A DNA stretch of 64,000 nucleotides. Origin: Physella acuta (lineage: Eukaryota > Mollusca > Gastropoda > Physidae). Made by a program: the position numbers and the translations under genes. The notes beneath the pieces were generated by a model, which was given only the letters and a program-made list of their open reading frames with translations, ran no database searches and had not been told where the DNA came from. Position 1 is the first letter of the stretch, and each line of letters starts with the position of its first letter. Positions 42,538-55,469 of this stretch are shown here, piece after piece. Where the stretch lies: the NCBI RefSeq assembly GCF_028476545.1, contig NW_026732322.1:372001-436000 (forward strand), read 5' to 3'.

Positions 42538-43290
42538 CCACCCCCCCCCCCCACACACCACCCCCACCCCACCCCCCCACCCCCACACACCACCCCCACC
42601 CCCCACCACCCCCCACCCCCAACCAAAACCCCTCAACCCCACACACCACCCCCACCCCCACCACACACCACCCCCACCCCTCACCCCCACACACCACCCC
42701 CTCCACACACCGCCCCCCCACCCCCCACCCCCCCCCCCCCCAAAAAACATGTCTACCGTCCCATTCAACGAAATATAATTATATACTTTTTCCAGTGTCC
42801 GCCCCCTCCCAGAAAATTCTACCCCCGCCCCCGAAAATTTCAAGTACCCCCACCCCTCTCCGGGGAGGAAAAAGTCTGAAAGAAACACTGAAACCAACCC
42901 ACCCCCCCCCACACACCACCCCCCACCCCCCCCCCCCCCACACACCACCCCCCACCCCCCACACACACCACCCCACCCCACCCCTCCACCACCCCCCACC
43001 CCCAAAAAAAAACATGTCTACCGTCCCATTCAACGAAATATAATTATATACTTTTTCCAGTGTCCGCCCCCTCCCAGAAAATTCTACCCCCGCCCCCGAA
43101 AATTTCAAGTACCCACACCCCTCTCCGGGGAGGAAAAAGTCTGAAAGAAACACTGAAACCAACCCACACACCACACACCACCCCCCCCACCCCCACACAC
43201 CACCCCAACCCCCCCCCCCCCCCACCCACCCCCCCACACCCACCCCTCCACCCCCCCCCCCCCCCCCCCCAAAAAAAACATGTCTACCGT
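42538..43290. repeat. Tandem triplication of a CACCCC array plus family 2 MITE half
   Basis: CATGTCTACCGTCCCATT recurs at 42748, 43012 and 43279. After the first two comes the MITE half (TTTCCAGTGTCCGCCCCC, AAAATTTCAAGTACCC, GAAAGAAACACTGAAACC) and then an ACACACCACCCCC array. The period is about 265 bp. Confidence 0.85.
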
Positions 43291-43727
43291 CCCATTGCAA
43301 GAAAACCACTTTTTAGATTAGACACATTAATTAGGCGGTAATTTTATTATAGAGTATCGATGAGGAAATTTCTTTTGAGTTGTGGAGGGGGGGGGGGCTC
43401 AGACGTTCTTACGCGGGGGGTGGGGCTTCGCCCCTACCCGAAGAATTGTATGCAAGAAACTCTTCACGCAAACCATTTAGATTAGACAACATTTCCTTTT
43501 TTTCAATGTTTACGCGATAATCAATGGCGTCATTTTACTGTGTGCACTCTCTGGTTTGAGATTATGTTCTACTCTACGCTAAATGTGTCGACGTCATATT
43601 TCGTTTTTCGAATTACTGTGCATGTTTTTATTTTGCTTGTGTTTTCTCTAGAGCGTTCTTGTCAGACAAAGCGTTCTTGTCAGACAGAGCGTTCTTGTCA
43701 GATAGACAGACAGCGAAACTATTAGTA

Positions 43728-43807
<80 letters not shown>
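43728..43807. repeat. (TA)n microsatellite
   Basis: About 39 TA dinucleotides near the right end of the 4.37-kb element. Three copies of GCGTTCTTGTCAGACA precede it at 43650-43700. Confidence 0.97.
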
Positions 43808-43810
<3 letters not shown>

Positions 43811-43868
43811 GCCCAAAAAAAAATTCTGCGGGGGGCCTTTTTTTTCTAGTTCCGCCACTGGTGTGCAT

Positions 43869-44960
43869 GTGTGTGTCTGTGTGATTTGAAATAAGAGGAT
43901 AAAAGATTTAACGCGAAATGGATCTGCGCATGTGCGTGTGTGTGTGTGTGTGTTTGTGCATGTACATCTGTGTGTGTGTGCTTTAAATAATAATGTTTAA
44001 AAAACAAAGGTTTGAACGATTATTATACATTAGTAATTGTTAAATAGTATTTTGTTTAATGTTTCTTCATGGTATAAAACTGAAATATGCAAATCTTTGG
44101 TTGTTGTTTTTTTTAAATTACTCGGCCCTATACCTCGAAAAAAAAAATCTTTCTTCATTATTTCCCATCAACACGTTTGTCAAAACGGTTCTGCCGATAA
44201 ATTACATATGACAAAGTACGATGCCTATTTAACCTAGAAACAATTTAACATTTGGTTTATTTTAAAGGGTTGTAAAGGGAAGTAAGCCTTGAATACAATC
44301 CTGACTGCACCTTTTGTCGAGTAGTCTACGCTTGTAGAACATCTGTTAACGATTCAAAATATATTAACAACTAGAATAATGTAAGGTTTTAAAAATAACT
44401 TAAAGTTTTTTAAATTCGTTATGTATTCGTTAAATATTTCATATTTTGAATATTCACCAATATAATACGAATACAAATAAACATTTCTGTTAAAATTAAT
44501 ATAAAAATTTGTCAATTATTGATCTGACATGATTCTAGTTTGCTTGTGCGTTTGTACTTCTTTTTGTTATTTAGAATAACACTGAAATAAAATAAAAACT
44601 AAATGATTACGCTTGTTTTATCTTTAATTTAAAATAATTTAAGTCAATTTAAATAATAGATATTTTTTTCTTGTATTAATCATGTAATTTTTTCGAATTT
44701 CGTAAAGGTATTTAACTAAGTGCATCTGACTGTAATATATTTATTTTGTTGCTTCCCTTCGTTCAATGTTCCATCTGTTTTGATTTCTGCCCTTATTATT
44801 TCAATATTCCGTCTGTTTTAGTTGAATGTATGGAACCATTTGGACTAGATCTATTTAGAAGAACCTTGAGGTATTCTATGCACCTTTCTACATGTAGCTC
44901 AATGTTAATAAGTTTGGGAGCAGGACGTTTTTTCAAAAGGCACTTTGCCGAATGTCGCCT
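43869..44960. other. Unassigned AT-rich sequence
   Basis: (TG)n tracts at 43860-43980, then no gene or element. Confidence 0.5.
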
Positions 44961-44969
44961 TGGTATCCT

Positions 44970-45110
44970 TTCGGGCGTTTGTCGCATTCGGGCAAGCGTC
45001 CATTCGGGCATTTGTCGCATTCGTGCAAGCGTCCATTCAGGCATTTGTCGCATTCGGGCAAGCGTCTATTCAGGCATTTGTCGCATTCCGGTAAGTGTGC
45101 ATTCGGGCGT
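44970..45110. repeat. 36-bp tandem repeat, about four copies
   Basis: TTTGTCGCATTCGGGCAAG then CGTCCATTCGGGCAT. The plus-strand frame through it (CRIRASVHSGI) is a by-product. Confidence 0.9.
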
Positions 45111-45397
45111 TAGTTGCTACCGGCGTCGATTGTGAAAACGGCATTCTTGCAATCGGAACTGAGTCAATTTTCATTGAGGAATTTGTTGTAGACCCCAAAA
45201 CCAATTTCTTTCTTTGTCTTCTATTAGCTTATTTTGTTGCTAAAATTAGCCTGAACGCTTCTTTGTCATTCTGTAAAAGTGATTTGCGTTTCCTTTTGAT
45301 GTTTCTAATCCTCCCTCCTTCTCCAGATTGTCTTTATAATTTACATATTCTATTACCTATCTTATCTTTTTCCCCGTTTGTACCCAAGATGACTTAG

Positions 45398-45535
45398 AGT
45401 GGATCTGTTTCAATGACCTTGACATATAACACAGTTCCCAGGGCGGACTGCAGGGAAGTCCTACAGAGCGGGATCCGAACTCGAAACTTTCGGTTTGGCA
45501 GTCGTAATCTTTACCGCTAGACCACGCCGTCCCTT
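45398..45535 (-). mobile_element. Family 2 tRNA-SINE, rearranged
   Basis: On the minus strand GACGGCGTGGTCTAGCGGTA and AGTTTCGAGTTCGGATCCC form a tRNA-like head. The tail TCAAGGTCATTGAAACAG follows after a shortened body. Confidence 0.75.
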
Positions 45536-45594
45536 TCCTATAGCTCCAGAATACTTCTCTCTCACATTCACTTATCATACACCGTATACAATAA

Positions 45595-45900
45595 AACATC
45601 CCAATCACAATCATAGAACGGGTAAAATAAAACATCTCAATCACTATCATAGAACGGGTAAAATAAAACATCTCCATCACTATCATAGAGTAGGTAAAAT
45701 AAAACACCCCAATCACAATCATAGAACGGGTAAAATAAAACATCCCAATCACAATCATAGAACGGGTAAAATAAAACATCTTAATCACTATCATAGAGTA
45801 GGTAAAATAAAACACCCCAATCACAATCATAGAACGGGTAAAATAAAACATCTCAATCACTATCATAGAACAAGTAACATAAAACATCACAATCACACAT
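45595..45900. repeat. 36-bp minisatellite, about nine copies
   Basis: AATCACAATCATAGAACGGG then TAAAATAAAACATCCC, with a second alternating variant containing CACTATCATAGAGTAGG. Confidence 0.95.
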
Positions 45901-46175
45901 CATATACCACGTATAATACAACATCATGGTCACTGATCATGCACTGTATTAAAAAAAAACAACATCAGTTACACACATCACACACCGCATCACACGACGT
46001 AACAAAATCAAATGTATGCGGAAAACCACCTGTCAAAACATTTTTCATAGTAGTTCACTCCCAGTTGTGATAAATGACACCACAAATCTCTTGTATAAAA
46101 CAAATACACCCAGTCATTAGCCAGAGGCGTAGCGACCCTTCCCGGCGCCCGGGGCGAACTTTCAGTTTGGCGCCC

Positions 46176-46284
<109 letters not shown>

Positions 46285-46431
46285 ATATGAGTGTGTTTTT
46301 GTGTGTGCGACAGTCTGGAAAAAATCAACAATTACGCTGATTGTCGTTCCCTAAAACTTCACTGGACGCCAATTAAATTCCCCTTAAGATGCCGAAACGA
46401 ATAAAAAGTAGAAAATCAAAAGAGCTTAGAA

Positions 46432-46625
46432 CAGTGGGCTCCATCGAACCCAAGAGGTTCGGTAATTCAGTCTCAGGGCTTCCGCGGAGGTCAAGACACA
46501 CACCCGACTCATAGGATTCACGATCGGATTTTGTCATTGTGTACGATACAACTATTAAGGAGGGTTCAGTGATTGCGCATATGAAACTGGTGGGGTTCGG
46601 TACTCCAAAAAGTTAAGAACCACTG
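46432..46625. mobile_element. Nested hAT-like MITE
   Basis: It starts CAGTGGGCTCCATCGAACCC and ends with AAGTTAAGAACCACTG. The flanks GCTTAGAA and CTTTAGAG match imperfectly. Confidence 0.6.
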
Positions 46626-47689
46626 CTTTAGAGTGTATTTTGTAGAAGGTGCAAGCCGTATTTGGTCTACTTTTGGTCGTGTCTTTAGAACAATTTCGAT
46701 AATAGTAGGCCAATATTGCAATTTTGAATTGTCAGTTAGGTTGAACAAAGTAATAATCAGTACAATATACTAATTTTCTTCTCTCTTAAAATTTTGGCAA
46801 AGAGTGTCGCTTTCCATCCACCCGCTCCGACAGTCTGCTATTTTACTGATCGGATAGCGATACAAGAATCTGTTATATTTATTTCTCTTTAATGCAGTGA
46901 TCCAGGCAAGATGTAATGCAATCAAGAAAAAGTATTTGATCTCTTACGATCAAGTTGAGAGAATCGTAAGAATCGTACAAAGAACTAGTCGCGTTATTAC
47001 TTAGCAAACTGGGTAGTGAAATCGTACATTAAGTGTTAATACAATTGATTTCTTTTCTAAGTGTTAAAAGAGTTATCTAGCAACCGATCCAGTACATATC
47101 CTGCGGTTTTTGTTAGTGAAAAAGCGCCCCACCATCTTGGACAAAAATGGTAGAGCGGATTTTAAACGTCACTAACTCTTTTTTATGTTACACAATCGTA
47201 AAATACGCTTTAGTTCAATGGGTTTCTTTTCTTAGTGATATCGGTTATTTATTCCTTAATCCGTTGTGAATTTTTCCGATTTTAGTCTTCGAAAAAGCGG
47301 CCCCCCCCCCCTCCCCATCTAGGAAAGCTGGAAAGCGGTTTTTCCGGTCAATGTTTCTTAAAGATATACGTTTTACAGTTACACAATCAAGGAAGAAAAC
47401 AGTTAAATCAGTATGCAAAGTCTCTCAGCCGTTAAATTTCTTTACTTTGAATGTTTATAATTCAAAACTGCAGCTTAAAATGAGCTTTTAATTTTTTTTC
47501 TACCCCTTTTGGCGCCCCCCTAGGGTCGGCGCCCGGGGCGGCCGCCCTCCCCGCCCTCCCCTAGCTACGCCTCTGTCATTAGCATGGCGTAATATTGACT
47601 TGTCTTTGCCTGCCGAGATTAAGGACTATTGTTATGAGCGTTCTGTTTTCAGTAATGTTTGGCTTTTCAAAGGTCCGGCTGTAGCGAGT

Positions 47690-48350
47690 CTGTCTTGTCA
47701 AATCAGTGTTTGGCAAGTCAGTATTTGGCAAGTCAGGATTTGGCAAGTAAGGATTTGGCAAGTCAGGATTTGGAAAGTCAGGGTTTGGAAAGTCAGGGTT
47801 CGGAAAGTCAGGATTTGGCAAGTCAGGATTTAGTAAGTCAGGATTTTTCAAGTCAGGATTTAGCAAGTCATGGTTTGGCAAGTCAGGATTCGGAAAGACA
47901 GGATTTGACAAGTCAGGATCTGGCAAGTCAGGATTTGGCAAGTCAGGATTTGGCAAGTCAGGATTTAGCAAGTCAGGGTTTGGCAAGTCAGGATTTGGAA
48001 AGTCAGGGTTTGGAAAGTCATGATTTGGCAAGTCAGGGTTTGGAAAGTCAGGGTTCGGAAAGTCAGGATTTGGCAAGTCAGGATTTAGTAAGTCAGGATT
48101 TGGCAAGTCAGGATTTAGCAAGTCAGGATTCGGAAAGTCAGGATTTGGCAAATCAGGATTTGGCAAATCAGGATTTGGCAAGTAAGGATGTGGCAAGTCG
48201 GGATTTGGCAAGTCAGGATTTGGCAAGTAAGGATTTGGCAAGTCAGGATTTGGCAAGTCAGGATTTGGCAAGTCAGGATTTGGTAAGTCAGGATTTGGAA
48301 AGTCAGGATTTGGAAAGTCAGGATTTGGCAAGTCAGGATGTGGCAAGTAA
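47690..48350. repeat. 15-bp minisatellite, about 43 copies
   Basis: GCAAGTCAGGATTTG with variants. A block of variants (GGTTTGGAAAGTCAGGGTTC) recurs 255 bp apart (17 units). Both strands stay open (LASQD on plus, PNPDL on minus) because 15 is divisible by three. Confidence 0.97.
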
Positions 48351-48429
48351 ACCCTCGGGAAACAATGGCTTTTTAATATTATTATTTAAATCAATTTGAA
48401 GATAACGGTATTTTGGAGGGAGGAAAAGC

Positions 48430-49370
48430 AGTCACGCACACACACACATACACACACACACACGCACCCACATACACAGTCACGTTCACAGGTACACTAC
48501 TACTAACAGATACGCACAAACATAGCCATACATTACAGACACGCATGAAAACAAGCATCCATACGATCTCTCACACAAATGCACCCACACACTTTACAGA
48601 AGCACTCACACGTGCATTGACAACAACCTCACACATCCCTATACTACATACACACATATACTTATTTATTCTACGCATCCGCTTACTACATGGCTGTAGA
48701 TGCAGTTTAGCAATCACTTTAACACATTTTACACCAGTTGTTAACCTTTGACCCACATAATTCTTTACACACCTGTACTTACACAAACTGCCATCACACA
48801 CATTTTCACACACACATTTTCACACACACCTGCACCTTCACCTGTCCTTCACAAATCTTTAAACAATTGTACCTACAACTGTCCCATACACCTTGTACAC
48901 ACCTACACCTACAACTATCCCACACACCTTTTACACACATGCACCTACAACTGTCCCACACACCTTGTACACACCTTGCACCTACAACTATCCCCACACC
49001 CTTTACACACCTGCACCTACAACTGCCCCACACTTTCCCATACACCTGAACCTACAAATGTCCCCCACACAAATCTTTACACACTTGCAACTACAACTGT
49101 CAAACACAAATCTTTAAACAATTACACCTAGAATTATCCCACACACCTTTTTACACACATGCACCTACAACTGCCCCACACACATGTTTACATAGTATGT
49201 ACCCATTATTCCCTCACACACCACACTTCATCTACTAGCCTAGTCTCATACATTTTCACATACATAAAAATCTACACTTCCACACCACACAACCACACAG
49301 AAACACACACGTCTACCTGTTCTAAATTTATCCCACGCTGTTTATCACCTTTGACCTTCCACCGCCGAAC
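48430..49370. repeat. CA-rich low-complexity region with a 37-bp-like repeat
   Basis: CACACA tracts, then ACACACCTTTTACACACATG with CACCTACAACTGTCC units (48830-49190). Confidence 0.85.
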
Positions 49371-49825
49371 GTGAGCACATAAAACGATACACATCTCAGC
49401 ACACAAACTCTAATCTCCTCTCGAGATTATTTTTCTCCCTTCCCCCCCCCCCCCCCCGTGAGCACGTCCACCCTCCACTTCCTTATCTTACTCACCTTCG
49501 TCTTTCAATATGTGGGGTGGCAACATGCATGTTTCTTGAACCTTGATTCCAGTAGCTTTAAAGAAAACGAGTTGTAAATAAATCAACCTCGATTCTGTTT
49601 CGAAGTGAAGATTTACATTAAAATAAGACTTTGTTATAGAAAAACTTAATTAAAGAGAGACAATTCTAAAATTGTTCAGACACAAATAAAATCTGCAACG
49701 ATATCAGTTTAAATAAAATATTAAATTAGTTTACACATTCATGAAAATATGTGTTGTATTCGCGAACACCCACACCCAACACAAAGACATAAATATTAAA
49801 TATGCAACGCACGATGTAGATATTG
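49371..49825. other. Unassigned sequence
   Basis: One C tract at 49442-49457; nothing else seen. Confidence 0.45.
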
Positions 49826-49995
49826 TCTTTGTGGTCTGGTGGTTGTGAACTCGACTGTGATCCTCAAGGATTCGAGTTCGGATCTCGGTCTGGACTCGTG
49901 ACTGTAGGACGTCTCTGACATTCTAATGGGTACCGACTCCGTTAGTGCAAAGTGGACCACATAATCTCTTTGTAAGCCGAGGTCAAGATATAAAA
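49826..49995 (+). mobile_element. Family 2 tRNA-SINE
   Basis: TTTGTGGTCTGGTGGTTGTG and GATTCGAGTTCGGATCTC form the head, followed by GACGTCTCTGA and TAAGCCGAGGTCAAGA. It could be mistaken for a tRNA gene. Confidence 0.75.
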
Positions 49996-50029
49996 ACTAT
50001 GCGCTAAGGATCTTTAGGATATAGAAGAT

Positions 50030-51010
50030 ATTATTTACAAGAACAATCACAGCCCATTTATTTGATAACATTATAGCAGACAATAAACTGTAAATATGAA
50101 TTGACTACAGGCTTTTGTTGTATAATCAATAACACAAACACCAAAAACATGTATGCGTTATACAAAAAACACAAAGGCTAACACCATACACAACACAGTC
50201 TTCCACACAACACTAGTTCACCATTGTATATCAACCTAAGGGACATAACCACGTGCATAACACACTGCATCCTATGAGCATCAACAAAGCATTAATTAAT
50301 TATTTTTTACTCCATACCACACGATCCAACGACCATTATCTCAATGTAATATACTGAGTAACAATAATAAAACAGAAGGCTAATTCATCATTGTTATAGG
50401 TATTCACACCTTTCAATTGCCATTACCACGAACGTAACACACATAATCCTATAATCAACAACAAGCACTAATTCACCATTGTATAGCAACAAAAGGGAAT
50501 TAACCACGTACACAACACACTGAATCTTATAATCAACAAAAACCAATTCACAAGTGTTAACCCAACACTACACAATCCAATAACCATCATCTCAATGTAA
50601 TACACCGAGTACCAAGAACATCAGCATGGAGCTAATTCACCATTGTTATAGCAATTCACACCATCCAATTATCATAACTACGTAGGGGGGGGGGGGGGGG
50701 GGGGGGCTACATAACACACTGAACCCAATAATCCACAACAAGCACTAATTCACAGTTTTTAACCAAACTCTAGATGATCTTAAGGCCATCATTACAATAT
50801 AATATACAGAATACAAAGATAAACAACAGGGACGTAATTCACAAGTGTTGCACCAACCCACAACACCCCCAAGGGCCATAACCAGGGACATAACATTCTG
50901 AATCCTACAAACACAATGAAATCACTAATTCTCCATTGTTAACCAACAATTGACAACAGCGCACCTATACCCACAACATAACACTGGATTCTATCAACAC
51001 TAAGAAAGCA
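50030..51010. repeat. Degenerate tandem repeat of about 120 bp
   Basis: CTAATTCACCATTGT with AACACACTGAATCCTA and CACATAACACAC blocks recurs seven or eight times in altered order, plus a long G tract at 50684-50706. Confidence 0.65.
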
Positions 51011-52140
51011 TTAATTAATGCCGTAACAAACATCCCCCTGATGGTGTAGTTTACATTTATCGTGCTATGAACAACACAAATATCATTGTCACTTTTCTCA
51101 TCGAAAGATGTCAGCAAGTCCAGACAACAGGTGTATGAAGACAGCACCACCTAATCCAACTTATTGTGAAATATATTTCTTTAGTTGATCTATAAATAAT
51201 GAAATGACGAATTTTCTCTTCTTGAAACCATCGATAATGTTGCAATACGTTTAGGGAATATTTATATAATCCCTGTTAATAATGCTATTTTATTCTCATC
51301 TCTCTACAACAAGCACACACACACACACAAAATCCCCCAGAGATAAAATAACTAATTTTCACCCCTCCCTTAAAATAACCTTAAAATGTAACTTAAATAT
51401 GAAATTTAAATTTTTGAGTTTCTCAAATAACACATTAACACAAAACTGACCATTCCCTTTTCTATAGTGTTAAAATAAAAACCCACGAACCCTTTCAACG
51501 TATTTTTAAGTATAGAATCAATATCAGCAGCCACATTTTAAAATAAAAAGTTAACATTATCCTGGTTATAAAAAATACATAAACTGCGAATTTCTTTTTG
51601 TTCTTTCTGAGACAGAAATGAGAATGTGGTATAAATAAACTATAAGCACGTGATGGCGTTGTATCAAATTCGTAAACAAGATTCTTTGAAACTAGCATCG
51701 TATGTCTAAATAGATGTTAGATAGCCGTGGAGTTGTTATGGGAGTGGGTAACGGATAGCTTATCATAGCGAGTTGCGGGTGTGTTATGTGTATTATGTGT
51801 GGGAGATAGTGTGGTAGAGGTGAGTTATCGTGAGTCATGTACTGGTAAGTGTGGTGTTGGTGTGAGGTGTGAGAGTAAATACCCGGTGCGTACATGGGGT
51901 GGTGGGGGTGGGGCTTGAAATGGAGTGGACGACGCTGTATAAATCGTGGAGTGGATGACTGTATAAGAGATATAGGGTGAGCTTCAACAAACAAAGAGTT
52001 AACAAATGATAGTCAGCAAAGGTGTAGCCTGCATGACGTCATTCCCCCACTTCCTCACCTTCCCACCTCTACTCATACAAAGTAGACAAAGCAACTCGCA
52101 ACATTCCCACTCTCCTGGCAAACATTGAAATTATTAACTC
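51011..52140. other. Unassigned AT-rich sequence
   Basis: 51740-51900 has loose TGTGTTATGTGTATTATG repeats; no gene was recognised. Confidence 0.45.
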
Positions 52141-52142
52141 AT

Positions 52143-52146
<4 letters not shown>

Positions 52147-52203
<57 letters not shown>

Positions 52204-52215
52204 ATACATATACAT

Positions 52216-52267
<52 letters not shown>

Positions 52268-52310
52268 GTATATACATATATATAAACATATGTGCATGTA
52301 TATATACATA
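52147..52310. repeat. (TA)n and TATG/TACA microsatellites
   Basis: Two TA runs separated by GTGTGTGTGTATACATATA. Confidence 0.97.
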
Positions 52311-52489
52311 TGGGTTAACGAAGTATTAGAATGGCGAAGTGACCGCTCCAGATTTACAAACTTGATATTAAAATAGTGACTCAAAATACTTAAAGTGTCA
52401 GCGATAAAATTTTGGTTTTAAAATAAGTAACGGTATGCAATATTTTAATATTAAGCTCAAAGGCATACATCATCACTATTTTGATGGCC

Positions 52490-52680
52490 CCATCACGTAT
52501 CGTCACGAACGTGACTGCCTCTATCACACATCGTCACCAATGTGACGTTCTCTATCACACTTCTTCACGAACGTGACGGCCTTGATCACAGTCCATCACG
52601 AATGTGACGGCCCCTATCTCACATTGTCACGAATACAATGGCTCCTGTCACACTTCGTCACAATGTGTCGACCCTTGACT
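52490..52680. repeat. About 38-bp repeat with a palindromic core
   Basis: Five units with TATCACAC-TCGTCACGAA-YGTGACGGCC. The core GTCACGAACGTGAC is an inverted repeat. Confidence 0.85.
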
Positions 52681-53099
52681 CCAGTCTGTGAAATCATTTA
52701 CAACATTGTAAGTTTTTTTTTCCATATGATCACACGCTTTATCTTTAAATTTAAAAACGCAATAAAAAGTAAACAATTTAGAGGAAAATATATTGTAGAA
52801 CACATCCACTTATTTTAAATTTCAACCCCCCCCCCCCTCAGCTCACCCCCTCAACTAGAAACAATTTATTTCTTGTTTACCCTCACTGCCTCGTGCAACT
52901 AACGTGCAGTGCGCGAGCCTTCATCTTCCAACCAATCAACATTGAGCAAGTGACCTCCCTCCCTCGTTTCTCCTCACAAACACACATTCCCCCAACCTCC
53001 CACACACTTCTTTAAAGAATCCCCACAAAATTTTATCCCCAGTAATGAGGGATACAAACAAAAAGCCATAAAAATAACCCTGTTGTGTTGGTTAAATTT

Positions 53100-53352
53100 T
53101 TCCCCCTTACTTCTTCTAAGCCTCAGACAACCCCAAGCTGTGCGCTACAATGGACTTCTCAGACTAGTGAACTCTTCAACAACAACAAACCCGTGCGTTC
53201 ACAGTTCTCGCCCCTTACCTCGCTACCTAACTAAAACATTGAGGTGATTTTCACGTGGGATTTTAGTGTTCGTTTATTTTTGTCGTTACGTTCGCTTCAC
53301 CGGACTGGATTAAGGGGATTTAGGAAAGTGTGTAATTATTTCTAATCGAAGG
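53100..53352 (+). promoter_or_regulatory. Possible plus-strand 5' exon or promoter segment
   Basis: It is less AT-rich than its surroundings and ends in the donor-like TCGAAG|GTAGGT at 53352. No open frame with a start was recognised and no downstream coding exon was found. Confidence 0.2.
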
Positions 53353-54134
53353 TAGGTTTATGTTTTGATTATTTGCATTTTACAATAGCAGGTTTGGATG
53401 TTTTAGATATCGAAGTCCGATAATAGACTCCCAAAAATAGATCTAGGTGTGTTCAGTATAGATCTAGAGAGTAGTGTAGTAATCTCTACTCATTTTATAA
53501 TTAGAAATTATAGTTAGGCGTATAGTAAGACTAGGATTGGGGTTGGGGTTAGGAATAGGGTTAGCATTGACATTAGTAAGCCTTAGGTGTATTTTAGTTA
53601 ACCTTACACCTTGTTGGAGAAGATTCTATTATCGGACACTAGTATAAAAATTCCCCCACAGGTTTCAAACATAAATGATACGTGGCTCTCTGTTGTCTTT
53701 TTAAATTCTTTATTTGTCTTAAGAGCTGTCTATAGCTAGGCTTAAAAAAAAACCAAAGATAAGTTAGCAAGTCTTGTCATTCAATTAAATAGAAATTTTG
53801 TTTCGTTTTCATTTTTAATGATAAGCTTGTAACAAACAAGAAAACACCCAATCTTTTGGCTTAGTTTAAGCCGATTTTAAGCGGATTAAAAAATGTGTTT
53901 GTCGCTTCTGTGTGTCCAGTTAAACTAAACATATTATTGTAATAGCCAAGCTTTATCCTGTGGGCTTTTTAAAATCCATTTTTCTAAAAATAAAGATCTA
54001 TGTTAAGACAAGAAGTTCCGTAAGGCAGAAGAAGTAGAGTAGACCTCGGAATGACAGGCGATCCTGTAGTGAGCCCTATGCCCAGTCATTTATACTGTTT
54101 CAGTGAGGTCACCATCACCGCATATTTATTTAAG
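53353..54134. other. Unassigned sequence
   Basis: A GGGTTGGGGTTAGGAATAGG stretch at 53537-53560 is the only unusual motif. Confidence 0.45.
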
Positions 54135-54210
54135 CCATTGGCGTCGCTAGTTCGGGTGTCACCCGGTGCTGCACTTTGTGGTGTCATCCCCCCCCCCCAA
54201 GAAACAAAGA

Positions 54211-54290
<80 letters not shown>

Positions 54291-54590
54291 GTGTGTGTGT
54301 GTATCTGCCTAAATAGGCCTGTAATTTAAATATTTGCCACATACGCGTACATGTATGTTTATAAGCTTTAACCACTGCAGACTTATAGTAACGAAGTTTA
54401 TCTTTAATCTGTTAATAATACAGTTTGATGTAGGATTGTTTTCTCTGAAGTTAGCACGCTTTCGTCATGGTGTCACTCCAACTCACATGAAATAATTGTC
54501 GATATGTACCTAAAAGACTATGTAACTTTAATTAATAAAGAATTTTTTCTTCTGAAAATTTTGCAAATTTTTGCCTTGGTGTTACCCTCC
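54135..54590. mobile_element. Family 1 MITE, AT-core subfamily, right end lost
   Basis: CATTGGCGTCGCTAGTTCGG and CACCCGGTGCTGCACTTTGT are followed by a (TA)n tract (54217-54288). The core AATAATTGTCGATATGTACC is shared with 31011-31425. Confidence 0.75.
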
Positions 54591-54764
54591 TATGATTTAA
54601 GCCCATGTTTCAACAATTAAAAATATATAAAACAAAAATAAAGCTCAGATCTACATTATTTAAAATCTACCACTACACAGAGAACATGATGTCTGGGTAT
54701 ATAAGGACGTCTAGCCGGGGGGGGGGGTGGGGGGGCAAAATGAGAAAAATATACAATACAATTA

Positions 54765-54895
54765 AAGAATATTATGTACTTTAACCAGCGTCCGCCCCCG
54801 GAAATTTATGTGCGCCTACCCCCTCGGAAAATTTCAAGTGATCCCCTCTCTCTCCCCCCCCCCCAACCCACCCATCCTCGGGAGAAAAAAAAGAC
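54765..54895. mobile_element. Family 2 MITE, partial
   Basis: TACTTTAACCAGCGTCCGCC, GGAAAATTTCAAGTGATCCC and GGGAGAAAAAAAAGAC match one half of the family. Confidence 0.65.
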
Positions 54896-55141
54896 ACATG
54901 GCTTACCTTTTCGTGAGGTCAGATAGACCCTAATATTTACCAATTCCCCCAGTGTTTATCAACGTAAAGGGTAATTAAGTTAAACTAATTAAAGCACACT
55001 TTGGAAAGAAAAAAAAAAAGAAAATTGAAGTTGATAAACACCATTCCTATTTTTCTAATTGAAGAACCTCCATGGTTGTATTATTGTAAACATATTTTAT
55101 GTAACATTTAGTGGAGAAAGTAAAGATTTCTCTAACGACCT

Positions 55142-55372
55142 AAAGATCCATTGGGCAGATGAAGTGGAGTTCACATGTTTCTTGACCTCGGCATATAAAA
55201 GGATAATGTGGTCAGCACTATACCCAGTAGCCTTTACTTTTCCTAACGTGAGTTAGGTACCCTTCAGAACTGGGTGTACTCAGTGACGTTTCACTAACTT
55301 AAATCCGGATTCTAACTCGAAACTATCGGGTTAGCAGTCTAGAGCTCCACCGATAGGCCACGCCGTCCCATA
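55142..55372 (-). mobile_element. Family 2 tRNA-SINE, near full length
   Basis: On the minus strand GGGACGGCGTGGCCTATCGG and AGTTTCGAGTTAGAATCC form the head, and the tail runs through TGGGTATAGTGCTGACC to AAACATGTGAACTCCACTTC. Confidence 0.8.
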
Positions 55373-55469
55373 TGTAACATTTAGCAAGGCTATTTTAGTT
55401 ATAAAGTGTTTTTATAAGTAGTTTATATCATGTCTTGTATAGAAAATCACAACCCTCTTTTTCCGTTTG

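Larger units (their letters stand above)
39487..43860. mobile_element. 4.37-kb hAT-like composite element with perfect 8-bp duplication
   Basis: Ends CAGGGGCGGAACTA and TAGTTCCGCCACTG are inverted repeats, flanked by GTGTGCAT (39479-39486 and 43861-43868). Next to each end is a GGGGCCCAAAA block. Inside are an internal duplication, MITE fragments, CACCCC arrays and (TA)n tracts. No transposase was recognised. Confidence 0.85.

Noticed and set aside
42418-43341. Gly/Trp-rich and Pro/His-rich ORFs
   Set aside because: They are translations of CACCCC/GGGGTG arrays and MITE scraps.
45357-46070. Long ORFs on both strands through the 36-bp repeat
   Set aside because: Satellite by-products; both strands open, no family motif.
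47579-48399. About 250-codon ORFs on both strands (PNPDL and LASQD repeats)
   Set aside because: Both strands of a 15-bp satellite are open at once, with no signal peptide, splice context or non-repeat coding flank.
49826-49920. tRNA gene
   Set aside because: A- and B-box-like motifs are present, but the cloverleaf arms do not pair well and the body continues as family 2 SINE, as in seven or more other copies.
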